A DNA stretch of 64,000 nucleotides, taken from NCBI RefSeq assembly GCF_003116135.1, contig NZ_PDOA01000001.1, positions 372,001 to 436,000 on the forward strand. The letters run 5' to 3'. The notes below the pieces were generated by a model. That model made no database searches. It was not told the origin of the DNA and saw nothing but the letters and a program-made list of their open reading frames with translations. Of this stretch, positions 21,396 to 30,745 are shown piece by piece (within the stretch, counting starts at the first letter, position 1; each line of letters begins with the position of its first letter). This DNA is from Teichococcus aestuarii. GTDB taxonomy: Bacteria > Pseudomonadota > Alphaproteobacteria > Acetobacterales > Acetobacteraceae. The translations under genes and the position numbers were made by a program.

Positions 21396-22184
21396 ATGTC
21401 CATGAATCTGGAAGTGAAGTCCGCGGGGCGGATCCTGGAGTTGCTGGAGTTCCTCGCCGCTGCGGCGGAGCCTGTCTCCCTCAAGGAAGTGGCGCTCGAA
21501 CTCGGCTTTCCGCGCAGCAGCACGCACGGCCTGCTGCAGACGCTGGTCGGGCGCGGCTACGCGCTGCGCGAGGAAGGCGACCGCTACGTGATGAACCCCG
21601 CCTGCCGCAGCGGCCCCGGCTGGAGCGGAGGGCCCACCGCGCATCTCGTCGCCGTCGCCAGGCCGGTGATGGAGAAGCTGCGCGATGAGAGCGGCGAGAC
21701 CGTCGTGCTCGGCGTGCGCATGCGCAACCAGGACGTGAAGCGCTGCGCCAAGCTCGTGAGCCTGCAGGCGGTGCGTTACGACACCACGCGCGAGACGCAG
21801 ATGCCCGCCTACTGCACCGCCATGGGCCGCGTGCTGCTGGCCTACGCCGAGCCCGGCGTGGTGGATGCCTATCTGGCGCGGCTGCAGCCGGAGAGGCTGA
21901 CGCCGCGCACGGTGACCGACCGTGCCGCGCTGCGCGGCCTGATCGAGGCAGCGCGGCGGGATGGCTACGCCATCAGCGACGAGGAGATGGTGCTCGGCGG
22001 CACCGGCATCGCCGCCCCCGTGCGGACCCGCAGCGGGCGGGTGGAGGCGGCGATCAACCTCGGCGTCGTCACGCCGCGCTACGCGGCCAACCGCGAGCGC
22101 ATGATCGGGCTGGTGGTGGCCGCCGCGCGGCAGCTCAGCTTCCGCATGGGGCACATGTCCGCGGTGGAGAGTGCCGCGGCATGA
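21396..22184 (+). CDS. IclR-family transcriptional regulator
   Basis: This 262-residue protein has an N-terminal winged helix-turn-helix (about residues 8-65, VSLKEVALELGFPRSSTHGL) and a C-terminal IclR effector domain (TAMGRVLLAY, then GYAISDEEMVLGGTGIAAPV). ATG 21396 is chosen, and ATG 21402 is possible. It is divergent from the SDR-MFS genes across about 107 bases and overlaps the next SDR by an ATGA junction, so it leads the ABC-transporter operon. The effector is unknown. A TTGACA at 21342-21347 may be a -35 box, but no convincing -10 was found. Confidence 0.9.
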   Translation: MSMNLEVKSAGRILELLEFLAAAAEPVSLKEVALELGFPRSSTHGLLQTLVGRGYALREEGDRYVMNPACRSGPGWSGGPTAHLVAVARPVMEKLRDESGETVVLGVRMRNQDVKRCAKLVSLQAVRYDTTRETQMPAYCTAMGRVLLAYAEPGVVDAYLARLQPERLTPRTVTDRAALRGLIEAARRDGYAISDEEMVLGGTGIAAPVRTRSGRVEAAINLGVVTPRYAANRERMIGLVVAAARQLSFRMGHMSAVESAAA

Positions 22185-22945
22185 GGATCGCATTCGCGGG
22201 GCGCACGGTTCTGGTGACGGGCGCGGCGCGCGGCATCGGCGGCGGAATCGCCGCCGCCTTCGCGGAACGTGGCGGCCGCGTCATCGCGACCGATGTGCTG
22301 GAGGCGGAGCTGGCGGCGCTGCCCGCGCATGTGGCGCCGGCCGGGGGCGGCAGCCTGGAGACGCGCCGGCTGGACGTGACCGATGCCGCCGCCATCGCTG
22401 CGCTGATCGGCGAGACCGGCACGCCGGACATCCTGGTGCATGTCGCCGGCGGCGTGCGCGGCCAGAGCCCGAAGCCCTTCGAGGACGTCACCGAGGCGGA
22501 GTGGGACGCGATCCAGGATGCCAACCTGAAGGGCGCCTTCCTCGCCGCCCGCGCCGTGGTGCCGGGGATGAAGGCGGCCGGACGCGGGCGGATCGTGGTC
22601 ATCTCCAGCCGGGCGGGGCTTGGCGTCAGCCGCACCGGCATCCAGTCCTATGCCACGGCCAAGGCGGCGCAGCTCGGCCTGGTGCGGCAGCTCGCGCATG
22701 AGCTGGGGCCGTACGGCATCACGGTGAATTCCGTGGCGCCCGGCTTCCTGCGCACCAGCCCCGATTACGAGCGGCAGTGGAATTCCTACGGCGCCGAGGG
22801 CCAGCGCGCCATGGTCGAGGGCATCGCCATGCGCCGGCTCGGCGAGCCGGAGGATATCGCGCATGCGGTGCTGTTCCTGGCCTCCGACTATGCCTCCTGG
22901 ATCACCGGGCAGGTGCTGCCGGTGACGGGAAGCCCCATCGCCTGA
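22181..22945 (+). CDS. Short-chain dehydrogenase/reductase
   Basis: This 254-residue SDR has TGAARGIGGG at residues 14-23, an HVAGG motif in place of NNAG, catalytic Ser in VISSRAGLGVSR and a YATAK motif (QSYATAKAAQLGLV), then NSVAPGFLRTS. The C-terminus ends WITGQVLPVTGSPIA. It is a different subgroup from the SDR at 20545-21288. It overlaps the IclR gene by 4 bases and precedes the ABC importer by about 50. A step in breakdown of the imported compound is a reasonable guess. Confidence 0.9.
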   Translation: MRIAFAGRTVLVTGAARGIGGGIAAAFAERGGRVIATDVLEAELAALPAHVAPAGGGSLETRRLDVTDAAAIAALIGETGTPDILVHVAGGVRGQSPKPFEDVTEAEWDAIQDANLKGAFLAARAVVPGMKAAGRGRIVVISSRAGLGVSRTGIQSYATAKAAQLGLVRQLAHELGPYGITVNSVAPGFLRTSPDYERQWNSYGAEGQRAMVEGIAMRRLGEPEDIAHAVLFLASDYASWITGQVLPVTGSPIA

Positions 22946-22994
22946 CGGCCGCGCGCCGACACGACTGCAACCACCAGACGGAAAGGTGCCTGTG

Positions 22995-24554
22995 ATGATA
23001 CCGATCTCCCGGCGACCCCTCCTCGGGCTTGCCGCCGCCGCCGCGGCCACCGCCGCCATGCCGCGCGAGGCGCACGCCGCCGACCGCTTCGTCTACGCCA
23101 ACAACAGCAATTTCGACACGCTGGACCCGCATGTGGTGTTCGACACCGCGCGCGTGGCAGTGCGCCTGAACTTCTACGATGGCCTCTACCGCTGGGTGGA
23201 CAACCCGCCGAAGCTGATCCCCTGGCTGGCCGAGAGCCACGAGACCAGCGCCGACGGGCTGGACTGGGTGTTCAAGCTGCGCCGCGACGTGAAGTTCCAC
23301 GACGGCAGCCCTATGACGGCCGAGGACGTGGTCTACAGCATCGAGCGCATCCTGGCGCTGAACCTCGGCGCCGCGCCGCTGTTCCGGCCTCTGCTGGAAG
23401 CCGGCGCCACCACGGCGCCCGATGCGCACACGGTGCGCTTCCGGCTGAAGGAACCCTCCGCCATCTTCGGCTCTCTGGTGCCGGACATCACGGTGGTGAA
23501 TTCCAAGCTGGTGAAGCGCAATGAGCGCGACGGCGACTGGGGCCGCGCCTGGCTGGCGCGCAACGTGGCCGGCACCGGCAGCTTCCGCCTGCGGCGCTAC
23601 GACCCGGCGGTGGGCTTCATCGCCCAGCGCTTCCCCGACCATTTCGCCGGCTGGGGGCCAAAGTATCTCGACGAGATCGAGTTCCGCACGGTGCTGGAGA
23701 CCAACACCCGCGTGCTGGGCATGATCCGCGGCGACTACCACGGCACGGACGGCTACATGACGCCCGACCAGATCGACCGCTTCCGCGCCTCGGACACGGT
23801 GCAGATCCTGGAACAGGAGTCGATGCGGGTGTTCCACTTCTGCATCCACAATGCCCGCGCACCGATGAACGACATCCACTTCCGCAAGGCGCTGGTGCAC
23901 GCCTTCGACTATGACGGATTCATCAATGACGTGCTGAAGGGCTCGGTGGTGCGCAACCCCACCATCATCCCGAACAACATGTGGGGCGCGCCGCAGGGCC
24001 TCGAGGGCTACAAATTCGACCTCGACCTGGCGAAGGCGGAGTTGGCCAAGGTGCAGGCGCCGCTGCGGCCCATCACCATCGGCACGCTGGCGGGCTTCAG
24101 CGAGACGGAGCAGGCGGCCTCGGTGTTCCAGGCCAACCTGCGCAAGATCGGCATCGAGGCGCGCATCGAATCCGCGCCCTGGCCCACCGTCTCCTCGCGC
24201 ATGCGCAACAAGGACCAGCAATACGACATGGTGCCCTACTGGAAGAGCACCTACTACGCCGACCCCAACAACTGGCTGGGCGAGCTCTACGGCTCCCGCT
24301 ACCTCGGCGGCGGCAACGTCTCCTACTACAGCAACCCGGAAGTCGATCAGCGCATCGAGCGCGCGCTGGTCTCGACCGACCAGGAGGAGCGGCAGCGGCT
24401 GAACGAGGAAGCGGCCCGCATGGTGTTCGACGATGCCGCCGGCGTCTGGATCTACAACACCAAGTGGTTCGGCCCGTACTCGAAGCGCATCGCCGGCATC
24501 CGCTTCTGCCCGGTGGGCAGCGGGCAGGACATGCGCTGGGCGCATTTCGCCTGA
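22995..24554 (+). CDS. ABC transporter substrate-binding protein, family 5 (dipeptide/oligopeptide type)
   Basis: This 519-residue periplasmic protein captures the substrate for the importer that follows. It begins MIPISRRPLLGLAAAAAATA, a twin-arginine-like signal ending near AHAAD. The mature part has the family 5 pattern (NFDTLDPHVVFD, then LIPWLAESHETSADGLDWVFKL and VKFHDGSPMTAEDVVYSIERI). ATG 22995 is preferred over GTG 22986 for its spacing to GAAAGG. The family carries peptides, nickel, opines and sugars; the actual ligand cannot be told here. Confidence 0.92.
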   Translation: MIPISRRPLLGLAAAAAATAAMPREAHAADRFVYANNSNFDTLDPHVVFDTARVAVRLNFYDGLYRWVDNPPKLIPWLAESHETSADGLDWVFKLRRDVKFHDGSPMTAEDVVYSIERILALNLGAAPLFRPLLEAGATTAPDAHTVRFRLKEPSAIFGSLVPDITVVNSKLVKRNERDGDWGRAWLARNVAGTGSFRLRRYDPAVGFIAQRFPDHFAGWGPKYLDEIEFRTVLETNTRVLGMIRGDYHGTDGYMTPDQIDRFRASDTVQILEQESMRVFHFCIHNARAPMNDIHFRKALVHAFDYDGFINDVLKGSVVRNPTIIPNNMWGAPQGLEGYKFDLDLAKAELAKVQAPLRPITIGTLAGFSETEQAASVFQANLRKIGIEARIESAPWPTVSSRMRNKDQQYDMVPYWKSTYYADPNNWLGELYGSRYLGGGNVSYYSNPEVDQRIERALVSTDQEERQRLNEEAARMVFDDAAGVWIYNTKWFGPYSKRIAGIRFCPVGSGQDMRWAHFA

Positions 24555-24613
24555 TCCGCCTTTCCTGAATTTCCCCCGGCGCCCACCCGCGCCGGGGCCT
24601 GCCGGGGCGCCGC

Positions 24614-25618
24614 ATGAAAAGGCTGGAACTGATCCTGTCACGGCTGCTGTGGCTGGTGCCGACGCTCATCGGGCTGGGCGTCATCACCTTTGCCATCAGC
24701 CATGTCATCCCGACCGATCCGGTCGCCATCCTGGCGGGCGAGAACGCGACGGCCGAGCAGATCGCGGCGCTGCGCACGCAGCTCGGCTTCGACCGGCCGC
24801 TGCCGGTGCAACTCCTGGCCTACTTCCAGGATCTGCTGCGCGGCGACATGGGCGTCAGCCTGTTCAGCCAGCAGCCGATCGCCGAGGAGCTGGCCACCCG
24901 CCTGCCGGCGACGCTGGAGCTGACCTTCGCCGCCGTGCTGCTGGCCTCCGTCCTCGGCATCCCGCTCGGCGTGGTCTCGGCGTTGCGGCGCAACAGTGCC
25001 ATCGACCACGCGCTGCGCATCGTCACCGTCTCCGGCCTCGCCATCCCGAGCTTCTGGCTGGCCATCCAGCTGCAGTACCTGTTCGCCATGCAGATCGGCG
25101 TGGCGCCGCTGAACGGGCGGATCGACGGCTTCGGGCCGGAGCCGGTCACCGGCCTGATGCTGCTGGACTCGCTGCTGCAATGGGACTGGGAATCGTTCTG
25201 GGGCGCGCTGCGGCACATCGCGCTGCCGGCCATCACCCTGGCGCTGCCGGCGGCGGCCACCATCGCCCGCTTCACCCGCGCCGGCGTGCTGGAGGTCGTC
25301 ACCAGCAACTACGTCCTCTACGAACGCGCCATGGGCCTGCCCGGCGCGCTGGTGACGTGGAAATACGTGCTGCGCAACGCGCTGATCTCCACCGTGACGC
25401 AGATCGGCCTGATCTTCGGCGTGCTGCTCTCGGGCGCGGTGGTGGTGGAGGCGGTGTTCGACTGGCCGGGCCTCGGCGCCTTCGCCGTCATCTCCATCAT
25501 CCAGTCCGACCACCGCGCGGTGATGGGCTTCACCCTCTGGGCCGGCGCCATCTTCGTCATCGTCAACCTGATCGTCGATGTGCTGCACACGCTGATCGAC
25601 CCCCGGAGCACGCGATGA
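24614..25618 (+). CDS. ABC transporter permease (DppB/GsiC type)
   Basis: This 334-residue inner-membrane permease has the DppB pattern: an N-terminal helix (RLLWLVPTLIGLGVITFAIS), a periplasmic loop (LGFDRPLPVQ, GDMGVSLFSQQP) and the coupling loop around YVLYERAMGLPGALVTWKYV that contacts the ATPase. It ends in an ATGA overlap with the second permease. Its place between the binding protein and the ATPases completes the importer. Confidence 0.93.
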   Translation: MKRLELILSRLLWLVPTLIGLGVITFAISHVIPTDPVAILAGENATAEQIAALRTQLGFDRPLPVQLLAYFQDLLRGDMGVSLFSQQPIAEELATRLPATLELTFAAVLLASVLGIPLGVVSALRRNSAIDHALRIVTVSGLAIPSFWLAIQLQYLFAMQIGVAPLNGRIDGFGPEPVTGLMLLDSLLQWDWESFWGALRHIALPAITLALPAAATIARFTRAGVLEVVTSNYVLYERAMGLPGALVTWKYVLRNALISTVTQIGLIFGVLLSGAVVVEAVFDWPGLGAFAVISIIQSDHRAVMGFTLWAGAIFVIVNLIVDVLHTLIDPRSTR

Positions 25619-26499
25619 GCGCGCCGAACCACGGCTTCCTCGCCGGCGCGGCGGATATCGCGCGGCGCCTGCTGCGCGACCGCGCCGCGATGGTCGGCTT
25701 TACGCTGATCCTGCTGCTGGTGCTGGCGGCCATCTTCGCCCCCTGGCTCGCCACCCACCCGAACGACGTGTACGAGATCCACACCGCCCGCCGCCTGACG
25801 CCGCCCGGCGCCGAGCACTGGATGGGCACCGACCGCATGGGCGCCGACATCTACAGCCGCCTGCTGTTCGGCGCGCGCATCACCATCCTGATCGCGGTCA
25901 TCGCCGTCGGTACGGCGGTGCTGGTCGGCGTGCCGATCGGGCTGGTGGCGGGCTACTACCGCAATTGGTTCAGCGACCTGCTGATGCGGCTGTCGGACAT
26001 CTTCCTCGCCGTGCCGCAGATCGTGCTGGCCATCGCCATCGCGCAGACGCTGGGGCCGTCGATCGAGAACGTCATCCTGGCGCTCAGCGCCACCTACTGG
26101 CCCTTCTGGGCGCGGCTGGTCTATGCCGAGACGCGTTCGATCAAGAACGAGACCTTTGTCGAGGCCGCCATCGCCCTCGGCGCCTCGGCGCCGCGCGTCA
26201 TGATCCTGCACATCCTGCCCAACATCGCCTCGGCCATCATCGTGCGCACCTCCATCGGCATGGGCGCCACCATCCTGACGGCGGCGGCGCTGGGCTTCCT
26301 CGGCCTCGGCGCGCCGCCGCCGACGCCGGAATGGGGCCGCACCATCGCCGAATCCCGCGAATACCTGCCCGAGGCCTGGTGGTACGCGCTGGCCCCGGGC
26401 ATCGCCATCTTCCTCGTCGTCATGGGTTTCAACCTGCTGGGCGATGGCCTGCGGGACATCCTCGACCCGCGCATCCGCCGTGGCGGGCGCGGGCCATGA
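25615..26499 (+). CDS. ABC transporter permease (DppC/GsiD type)
   Basis: This 294-residue permease is the usual DppC partner, with MVGFTLILLLVLAAIFAPWL as the first helix, GTDRMGADIYSRLLFGARI, and the coupling loop VEAAIALGASAPRVMILHIL. It overlaps the preceding permease by 4 bases and the following ATPase by 4 bases (ATGA at 26496), which indicates tight translational coupling across the operon. Confidence 0.93.
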   Translation: MSAPNHGFLAGAADIARRLLRDRAAMVGFTLILLLVLAAIFAPWLATHPNDVYEIHTARRLTPPGAEHWMGTDRMGADIYSRLLFGARITILIAVIAVGTAVLVGVPIGLVAGYYRNWFSDLLMRLSDIFLAVPQIVLAIAIAQTLGPSIENVILALSATYWPFWARLVYAETRSIKNETFVEAAIALGASAPRVMILHILPNIASAIIVRTSIGMGATILTAAALGFLGLGAPPPTPEWGRTIAESREYLPEAWWYALAPGIAIFLVVMGFNLLGDGLRDILDPRIRRGGRGP

Positions 26500-27518
26500 G
26501 CGGGCTTCTCCTGGAGGTGGACCGCCTCACCCTCGGCTTCCGCACCGAGCGTGGCCTGGCGCGCATCCTGGATGGCGCCAGCCTGCGCATCGCACCGGGG
26601 GAGGTGATGGGGCTGGTGGGCGAATCCGGCTGCGGCAAGACCACGCTGGCGCGCGCCATCCTTGGCGTGCTGCCGGCGGGCGGCGCGCAGGTCGATGGCG
26701 GGCGCATCAGCTTCCGTGGCCGCGACCTGCTGCGCGAGGATCCCGCCACCCTGGCGCGCGACCTGCGCGGCCGCGCCATCACCTTCATCCCGCAGGACCC
26801 GTTCAGCAGCTTCAACCCGGTCTTCACCATCGGCGAGCAGTTGATGGACCTGATGAAATGGAAGTCCCCCCGTCGTCAGGGGGAGGGGCGCTGGCCCACC
26901 CTGCTGCAACCCTATCCGCGCGCACGCCGGAAGGCCGACCGGGAGGCGGTGCTGGAGATGCTCGCCGCCGTGCAACTCCCCAATCCGGCCGCCATCCTGC
27001 AAAAATACCCGCACGAGGTCTCGGGCGGGCAGCGGCAGCGGCTGATGATCGCCATGGCGCTGCTGCCGGAGCCCGACCTCGTCATCGCCGACGAGCCTAC
27101 CACGGCGCTCGACGTCACCATCCAGGCGCAGATCCTGGGCGTCATCCGCCGCCTCGCCACCGAGCGGCGCGTGGCGGTGCTGCTGACGACGCACGACCTC
27201 GGCTCCGCCTGGGAGATCTGCGACGCGGTGACGGTGATGTATGCTGGGCAGGACGTGGAATCGGCGCCGATCGACCGCTTCTTTGCCGCCCCCGCCCATC
27301 CCTACACCACCCGCCTGCTGGAGAGCCTGCCCAGGGAAGGCGCCGATGTCGCGGGCATTCCCGGCGAGGTGCCGAGCCCGCTCGCCCAGCCGCCCGGCTG
27401 CCGCTTCTATCCGCGCTGCGACCGCGCCACGGAGGCGTGCCGCGCCACCCGGCCGGAGGAGACGCTGCTGGCCGAGGGCCACCGCCTGCGCTGCTACCAT
27501 CCGAGGCTGCCCGCATGA
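26496..27518 (+). CDS. ABC transporter ATP-binding protein (DppD/OppD type)
   Basis: This 340-residue ATPase has Walker A GESGCGKTT, the Q-loop (FIPQDPFSSFNPVF), signature VSGGQRQRLMIAMAL, Walker B LVIADEPTTALD and the H-loop TTHDLG. The C-terminus has the oligopeptide-transporter cysteine motif (GCRFYPRCDRATEAC), which in this family binds an iron-sulfur cluster or metal. A somewhat long insertion with a short charged stretch lies after the Q-loop (WKSPRRQGEGRW). It overlaps both neighbours by 4 bases. Confidence 0.93.
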   Translation: MSGLLLEVDRLTLGFRTERGLARILDGASLRIAPGEVMGLVGESGCGKTTLARAILGVLPAGGAQVDGGRISFRGRDLLREDPATLARDLRGRAITFIPQDPFSSFNPVFTIGEQLMDLMKWKSPRRQGEGRWPTLLQPYPRARRKADREAVLEMLAAVQLPNPAAILQKYPHEVSGGQRQRLMIAMALLPEPDLVIADEPTTALDVTIQAQILGVIRRLATERRVAVLLTTHDLGSAWEICDAVTVMYAGQDVESAPIDRFFAAPAHPYTTRLLESLPREGADVAGIPGEVPSPLAQPPGCRFYPRCDRATEACRATRPEETLLAEGHRLRCYHPRLPA

Positions 27519-28501
27519 CCCCGACGAGCCCCATCCTGGAGCTGCGCCACCTCGTCAAGCACTTCCCCATCCGTGGCTTCATGGGCCGCCGGGTGGGAGC
27601 GGTGAAGGCGGTGGACGATATCTCCTTCACCCTGGAGAAGGGCGAGATCCTCGGCCTGGTGGGCGAATCCGGCTGCGGCAAGTCGACGCTCGGCAAGACG
27701 GTGATGGGCATCCAGCAGCCCGATGCCGGCGAGATCCTGCTCGATGGCGAGCTGCTCGCCGGCCCTGGCCAGCGCCACCGCACCGAGCGCCGGAAGGACC
27801 TGCAATACGCCTACCAGGATCCCGGCGCCTCGCTCGACCCGCGCTGGAAGATCGGCCGCTCGCTGGAGGAGCCGCTGGTCATCCACACGAAGCTCGACGC
27901 CGCCGCGCGCCGTGCCCGGGTGCGCGAGATCCTGCGCGCCGTGGGGCTGCCGGAAGGGCATCTGGAACTGTATCCGCACGAGATCTCGGGCGGGCAGCAG
28001 CGCCGCGTGGGCCTCGCGCGCATCCTGACGCTGCACCCCAAGGTGGTGATCCTCGACGAGCCGACCTCGGGGCTGGATGTCTCGGTGCAGGCCACGGTGC
28101 TGAAGCTGTTCCGCGAGCTGCGCGACCGCTTCGACCTCACCTATGTCTTCGTCAGCCACGACCTCGCGGTGGTGCGGATGATGTGCACGCGGGTGGCGGT
28201 GATGTATCTCGGCCGCATCGTCGAGATCGGCCCCACCGCCGCGATCTTCGCCGACCCGCAGCACCCCTACACCCAGTCCCTGCTGGCGGCGATCCCGCAG
28301 ATCGGCGGCCGGCGCGTGACCGAGAATTTCAGCCTCCAGGGCGAGCCGCCCGATGCCGGGCGCCTGCCGGGCGGCTGCCGCTTCCGCACCCGCTGCCCGC
28401 GCGCCACGGCACTCTGCGCCGCGCAGGAGCCGGCGCTGGCGCCGCATGGCGGGCAGATGGCAGCCTGCCATTTTCCGGGGCGGGATGCGCGGGCGGCGTG
28501 A
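27515..28501 (+). CDS. ABC transporter ATP-binding protein (DppF/OppF type)
   Basis: This 328-residue second ATPase has Walker A GESGCGKSTLGK, signature ISGGQQRRVGLARIL, Walker B VVILDEPTSGLD and the H-loop VSHDLAVV. It also has the C-terminal cysteine motif (GCRFRTRCPRATALC). It is the last gene of the operon and is followed by a perfect hairpin at 28562-28582. With the first ATPase it forms the heterodimeric motor of the importer. Confidence 0.93.
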   Translation: MTPTSPILELRHLVKHFPIRGFMGRRVGAVKAVDDISFTLEKGEILGLVGESGCGKSTLGKTVMGIQQPDAGEILLDGELLAGPGQRHRTERRKDLQYAYQDPGASLDPRWKIGRSLEEPLVIHTKLDAAARRARVREILRAVGLPEGHLELYPHEISGGQQRRVGLARILTLHPKVVILDEPTSGLDVSVQATVLKLFRELRDRFDLTYVFVSHDLAVVRMMCTRVAVMYLGRIVEIGPTAAIFADPQHPYTQSLLAAIPQIGGRRVTENFSLQGEPPDAGRLPGGCRFRTRCPRATALCAAQEPALAPHGGQMAACHFPGRDARAA

Positions 28502-28561
28502 CCCGCGCCGCCGGGGCCGGCTTGCCGCGGGGCAGGGGGCTTTGTAGCGTCCCGCCCCGGA

Positions 28562-28582
28562 GCGGTGGCGCTGCGCCACCGC
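28562..28582. terminator. Perfect 9-bp hairpin after the ABC operon
   Basis: GCGGTGGCG (28562-28570), loop CTG, then CGCCACCGC (28574-28582) pair perfectly. No T-run follows. It may end or protect the ABC operon transcript, or act on the small frame that begins 17 bases later. Confidence 0.4.
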
Positions 28583-28598
28583 GTGGGAGCTGCCAGCG

Positions 28599-28709
28599 AT
28601 GACCGAACCGCATTCTGCGATGACGCCGAGCCAGCCTGGGGCCGCACGCTGCCTGAAGGGGGGCGCGCTGCACGGCCTGCCCCTGCGCCGCGGCGTCCGG
28701 GCCGGCTGA
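28599..28709 (+). CDS. Possible small protein (36 residues) before the GST gene
   Basis: This 36-codon frame has ATG 28599, GGGAG at about 8 bases upstream, and ends 6 bases before the GST start. It is basic, with one cysteine (AARCLKGG) and no membrane segment, and is not recognised. The ribosome site and spacing make it plausible, but its composition is not distinctive. It may be only a leader frame. Confidence 0.3.
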   Translation: MTEPHSAMTPSQPGAARCLKGGALHGLPLRRGVRAG

Positions 28710-28715
28710 GCGGCG

Positions 28716-29405
28716 ATGGCGCGCGAACTCTACGAGCTGGCCGGCTCCGACCCGCAGCGCCGCTTCAGCCCCTATTGCTGGCGCAGCCGCATGGCGCTGG
28801 CGCACAAGGGGCTGGAGGCGGATTGCGTCCCCTGGCGCTTCACCGAAGGCCAGGCCATCGCCTTTTCGGGCCAGGACAAGGTGCCGGTGCTGGTGGACGG
28901 GGACCATGTGGTCGCGGATTCCTGGGCCATCGCCGAGTATCTGGAGGACCGCTACCCCGAGGCCCCTTCGCTGTTCAACGGCGCCCGCCAGCCGGTGCGC
29001 TTCATCAATGCCTGGGCCGACACGGTGCTGAACCTGCATCTGGCACGGATGATCGTCAGCGACATCCCGCAATGGCTGGATGAAAGCCACCGGACCTATT
29101 TCCGCGCCAGCCGCGAAGCGCGCTTCGGCATGGCCCTGGAGCAGGTGACACAAGGGCGTGAAGCACGGCTGCCCGAGTTCCGCGCGGCCCTGCAACCGCT
29201 GCGGGTGATCCTGCGTGCCCAGCCCTTCCTGGGCGGTGCAGCGCCGGATTATGGCGACTATGCCGTGTTCGGAAGCTTCCAATGGGCGCGCTGCGTGTCG
29301 TCATTCCCGCTTCTGGAAGCCTCGGACGCGGTCCATGCCTGGCGCGAGCGCATGCTGGACCTGTTCGGGGGGCTGGCCCGGCACGTGCCGCACGGCGCGC
29401 CCTGA
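28716..29405 (+). CDS. Glutathione S-transferase family protein
   Basis: This 229-residue protein has an N-terminal thioredoxin-like domain (residues 3-85) with RFSPYCWRSRMALAHKGLE holding the likely catalytic Ser/Cys, and VPVLVDGDHVVADSWAIAEYLEDRYP as the glutathione-binding strand-helix. An all-helical C-terminal domain follows. The FSPYCWRSRMAL pattern is typical of the beta-etherase-like bacterial GSTs. The electrophilic substrate is unknown. It is a single gene after the ABC operon, and a link with that operon is not shown. Confidence 0.88.
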   Translation: MARELYELAGSDPQRRFSPYCWRSRMALAHKGLEADCVPWRFTEGQAIAFSGQDKVPVLVDGDHVVADSWAIAEYLEDRYPEAPSLFNGARQPVRFINAWADTVLNLHLARMIVSDIPQWLDESHRTYFRASREARFGMALEQVTQGREARLPEFRAALQPLRVILRAQPFLGGAAPDYGDYAVFGSFQWARCVSSFPLLEASDAVHAWRERMLDLFGGLARHVPHGAP

Positions 29406-29518
29406 AGGCCGGCGGGGCTGGGTAAAGCGGCTCCGCCATCCTATCTACGCCGCCCCATGCTGAGGCGGAACAGAAATGCAGGCTCCCGTGCTCCCCGGCT
29501 TTCCGCCGGGGCGGGGGC

Positions 29519-30673
29519 ATGATCACGCGGCGCGGCCTGCTGGCGGGCCTGCCTGCGGCGTTGGCCGCCGGGCTGCCGCGCCGCCGCGCCGCCGCCGGGA
29601 CCCCCCTCGACGGGGCCGCCGCCCTGTTGTGGGAGGCGCTGCGCCAGAACGCCTGGGGCCGTACCCTCCGCTTCCACCTGACTGCCGAGGATCCGGGCCT
29701 GGAGGGCTTCCTGGGCTGGATGGCGGCCGAGCTGGCGGCCCGCCACGGCATCGGCCTCGACATCGTGCCGCTGCGCGACGAGGCGGAGGCGGTCTCGCGC
29801 GTCGCATCGGGGGAGGGGGTGGATCTGGTGGCGCTGGATGCGGGCGCGCTGCTCGCCCTGCGGCAGCAGGACCTGCTGCTGCCGGCTCGCTCGGCCCTGC
29901 CCAACGCCGCGCCGCCGCCGCCCGGGGCGCCGGAAGGCGGCTTCGGCGTGCCCTGGCATGGCGGCGGGCTGGTGCTGGTGCACGATGCGGCGCAGGTGCC
30001 GGAGCCGCCGCCCGGCATGCTGGCGCTGCCGGATTGGGCGCGGGCCCGGCCAGGCCGGCTGGCGCACCCGACGCCACGCCACGCGCTGGGCGCCGCCTTC
30101 CTGCTGCAGGCCTTGCACGAGCTGGTGCCGCATCCGCGCCTTCTGGAGAGCCCCGCCACCGACCGGAACTTCACCCTTTTCACCGCGCCCTTCTGGGAGT
30201 GGTATGGCTCGCTTCGCCCTTTCCTGTGGCGCCAGGGCCAGGCCTTCCCCGAAGGGGCCGCGGCCTTGCGGCGCCTGCTGCGGAGCGGCGAGATCGCCCT
30301 GATGCCGGCGCTGCATCCCATCGCGCTGCCGCGCCTGGTGCGGCTGGGGGAATGGCCGCCCTCCAGCCGCGCCCAGACGCTGGGGCGCGGCAGCATGGCC
30401 CATGCCGCGCTGCTGGCCGTGCCGCGCGCCGCGGCGCAGCCCGAGGCGGCGATGCTGGCCGCCAATTTCCTGCTCTCCCCGGAGGCCCAGGCCCGCATGG
30501 CCGACCCGCATCTGCTGGGCCGGCTGGCCCCGCCGGCACCCCGGCCGCGCCCCGAGGCGCTGCTGGCCACGCCGCCGCCGCCCGACATGCCCCGCCTGCC
30601 GGAGCCGCACCCAAGCTGGGCCCTGCGCCTGCGGCAGGAATGGGAGCGGCGGATGGGCGCGCTCACGCAATAG
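29519..30673 (+). CDS. Extracellular solute-binding protein, YnjB-like
   Basis: This 384-residue protein has a twin-arginine-like signal (MITRRGLLAGLPAALAAGLP) and a family 1 type binding-protein fold (NAWGRTLRFHLTAEDPGLEG, then DLVALDAGALLALRQQDLLL). It resembles the E. coli YnjB group of poorly known ABC binding proteins, which normally sit beside ynjC-ynjD permease and ATPase genes. Here no such partners are adjacent, so it is either an orphan or served from elsewhere. The substrate is unknown. Confidence 0.72.
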   Translation: MITRRGLLAGLPAALAAGLPRRRAAAGTPLDGAAALLWEALRQNAWGRTLRFHLTAEDPGLEGFLGWMAAELAARHGIGLDIVPLRDEAEAVSRVASGEGVDLVALDAGALLALRQQDLLLPARSALPNAAPPPPGAPEGGFGVPWHGGGLVLVHDAAQVPEPPPGMLALPDWARARPGRLAHPTPRHALGAAFLLQALHELVPHPRLLESPATDRNFTLFTAPFWEWYGSLRPFLWRQGQAFPEGAAALRRLLRSGEIALMPALHPIALPRLVRLGEWPPSSRAQTLGRGSMAHAALLAVPRAAAQPEAAMLAANFLLSPEAQARMADPHLLGRLAPPAPRPRPEALLATPPPPDMPRLPEPHPSWALRLRQEWERRMGALTQ

Positions 30674-30745
30674 CCAAGGCCCTGCTCCGCAACTCGGGCG
30701 CCTTCGATCCCGTTGGCAACGGCAAGGAATACCGGAGACCGGCAG

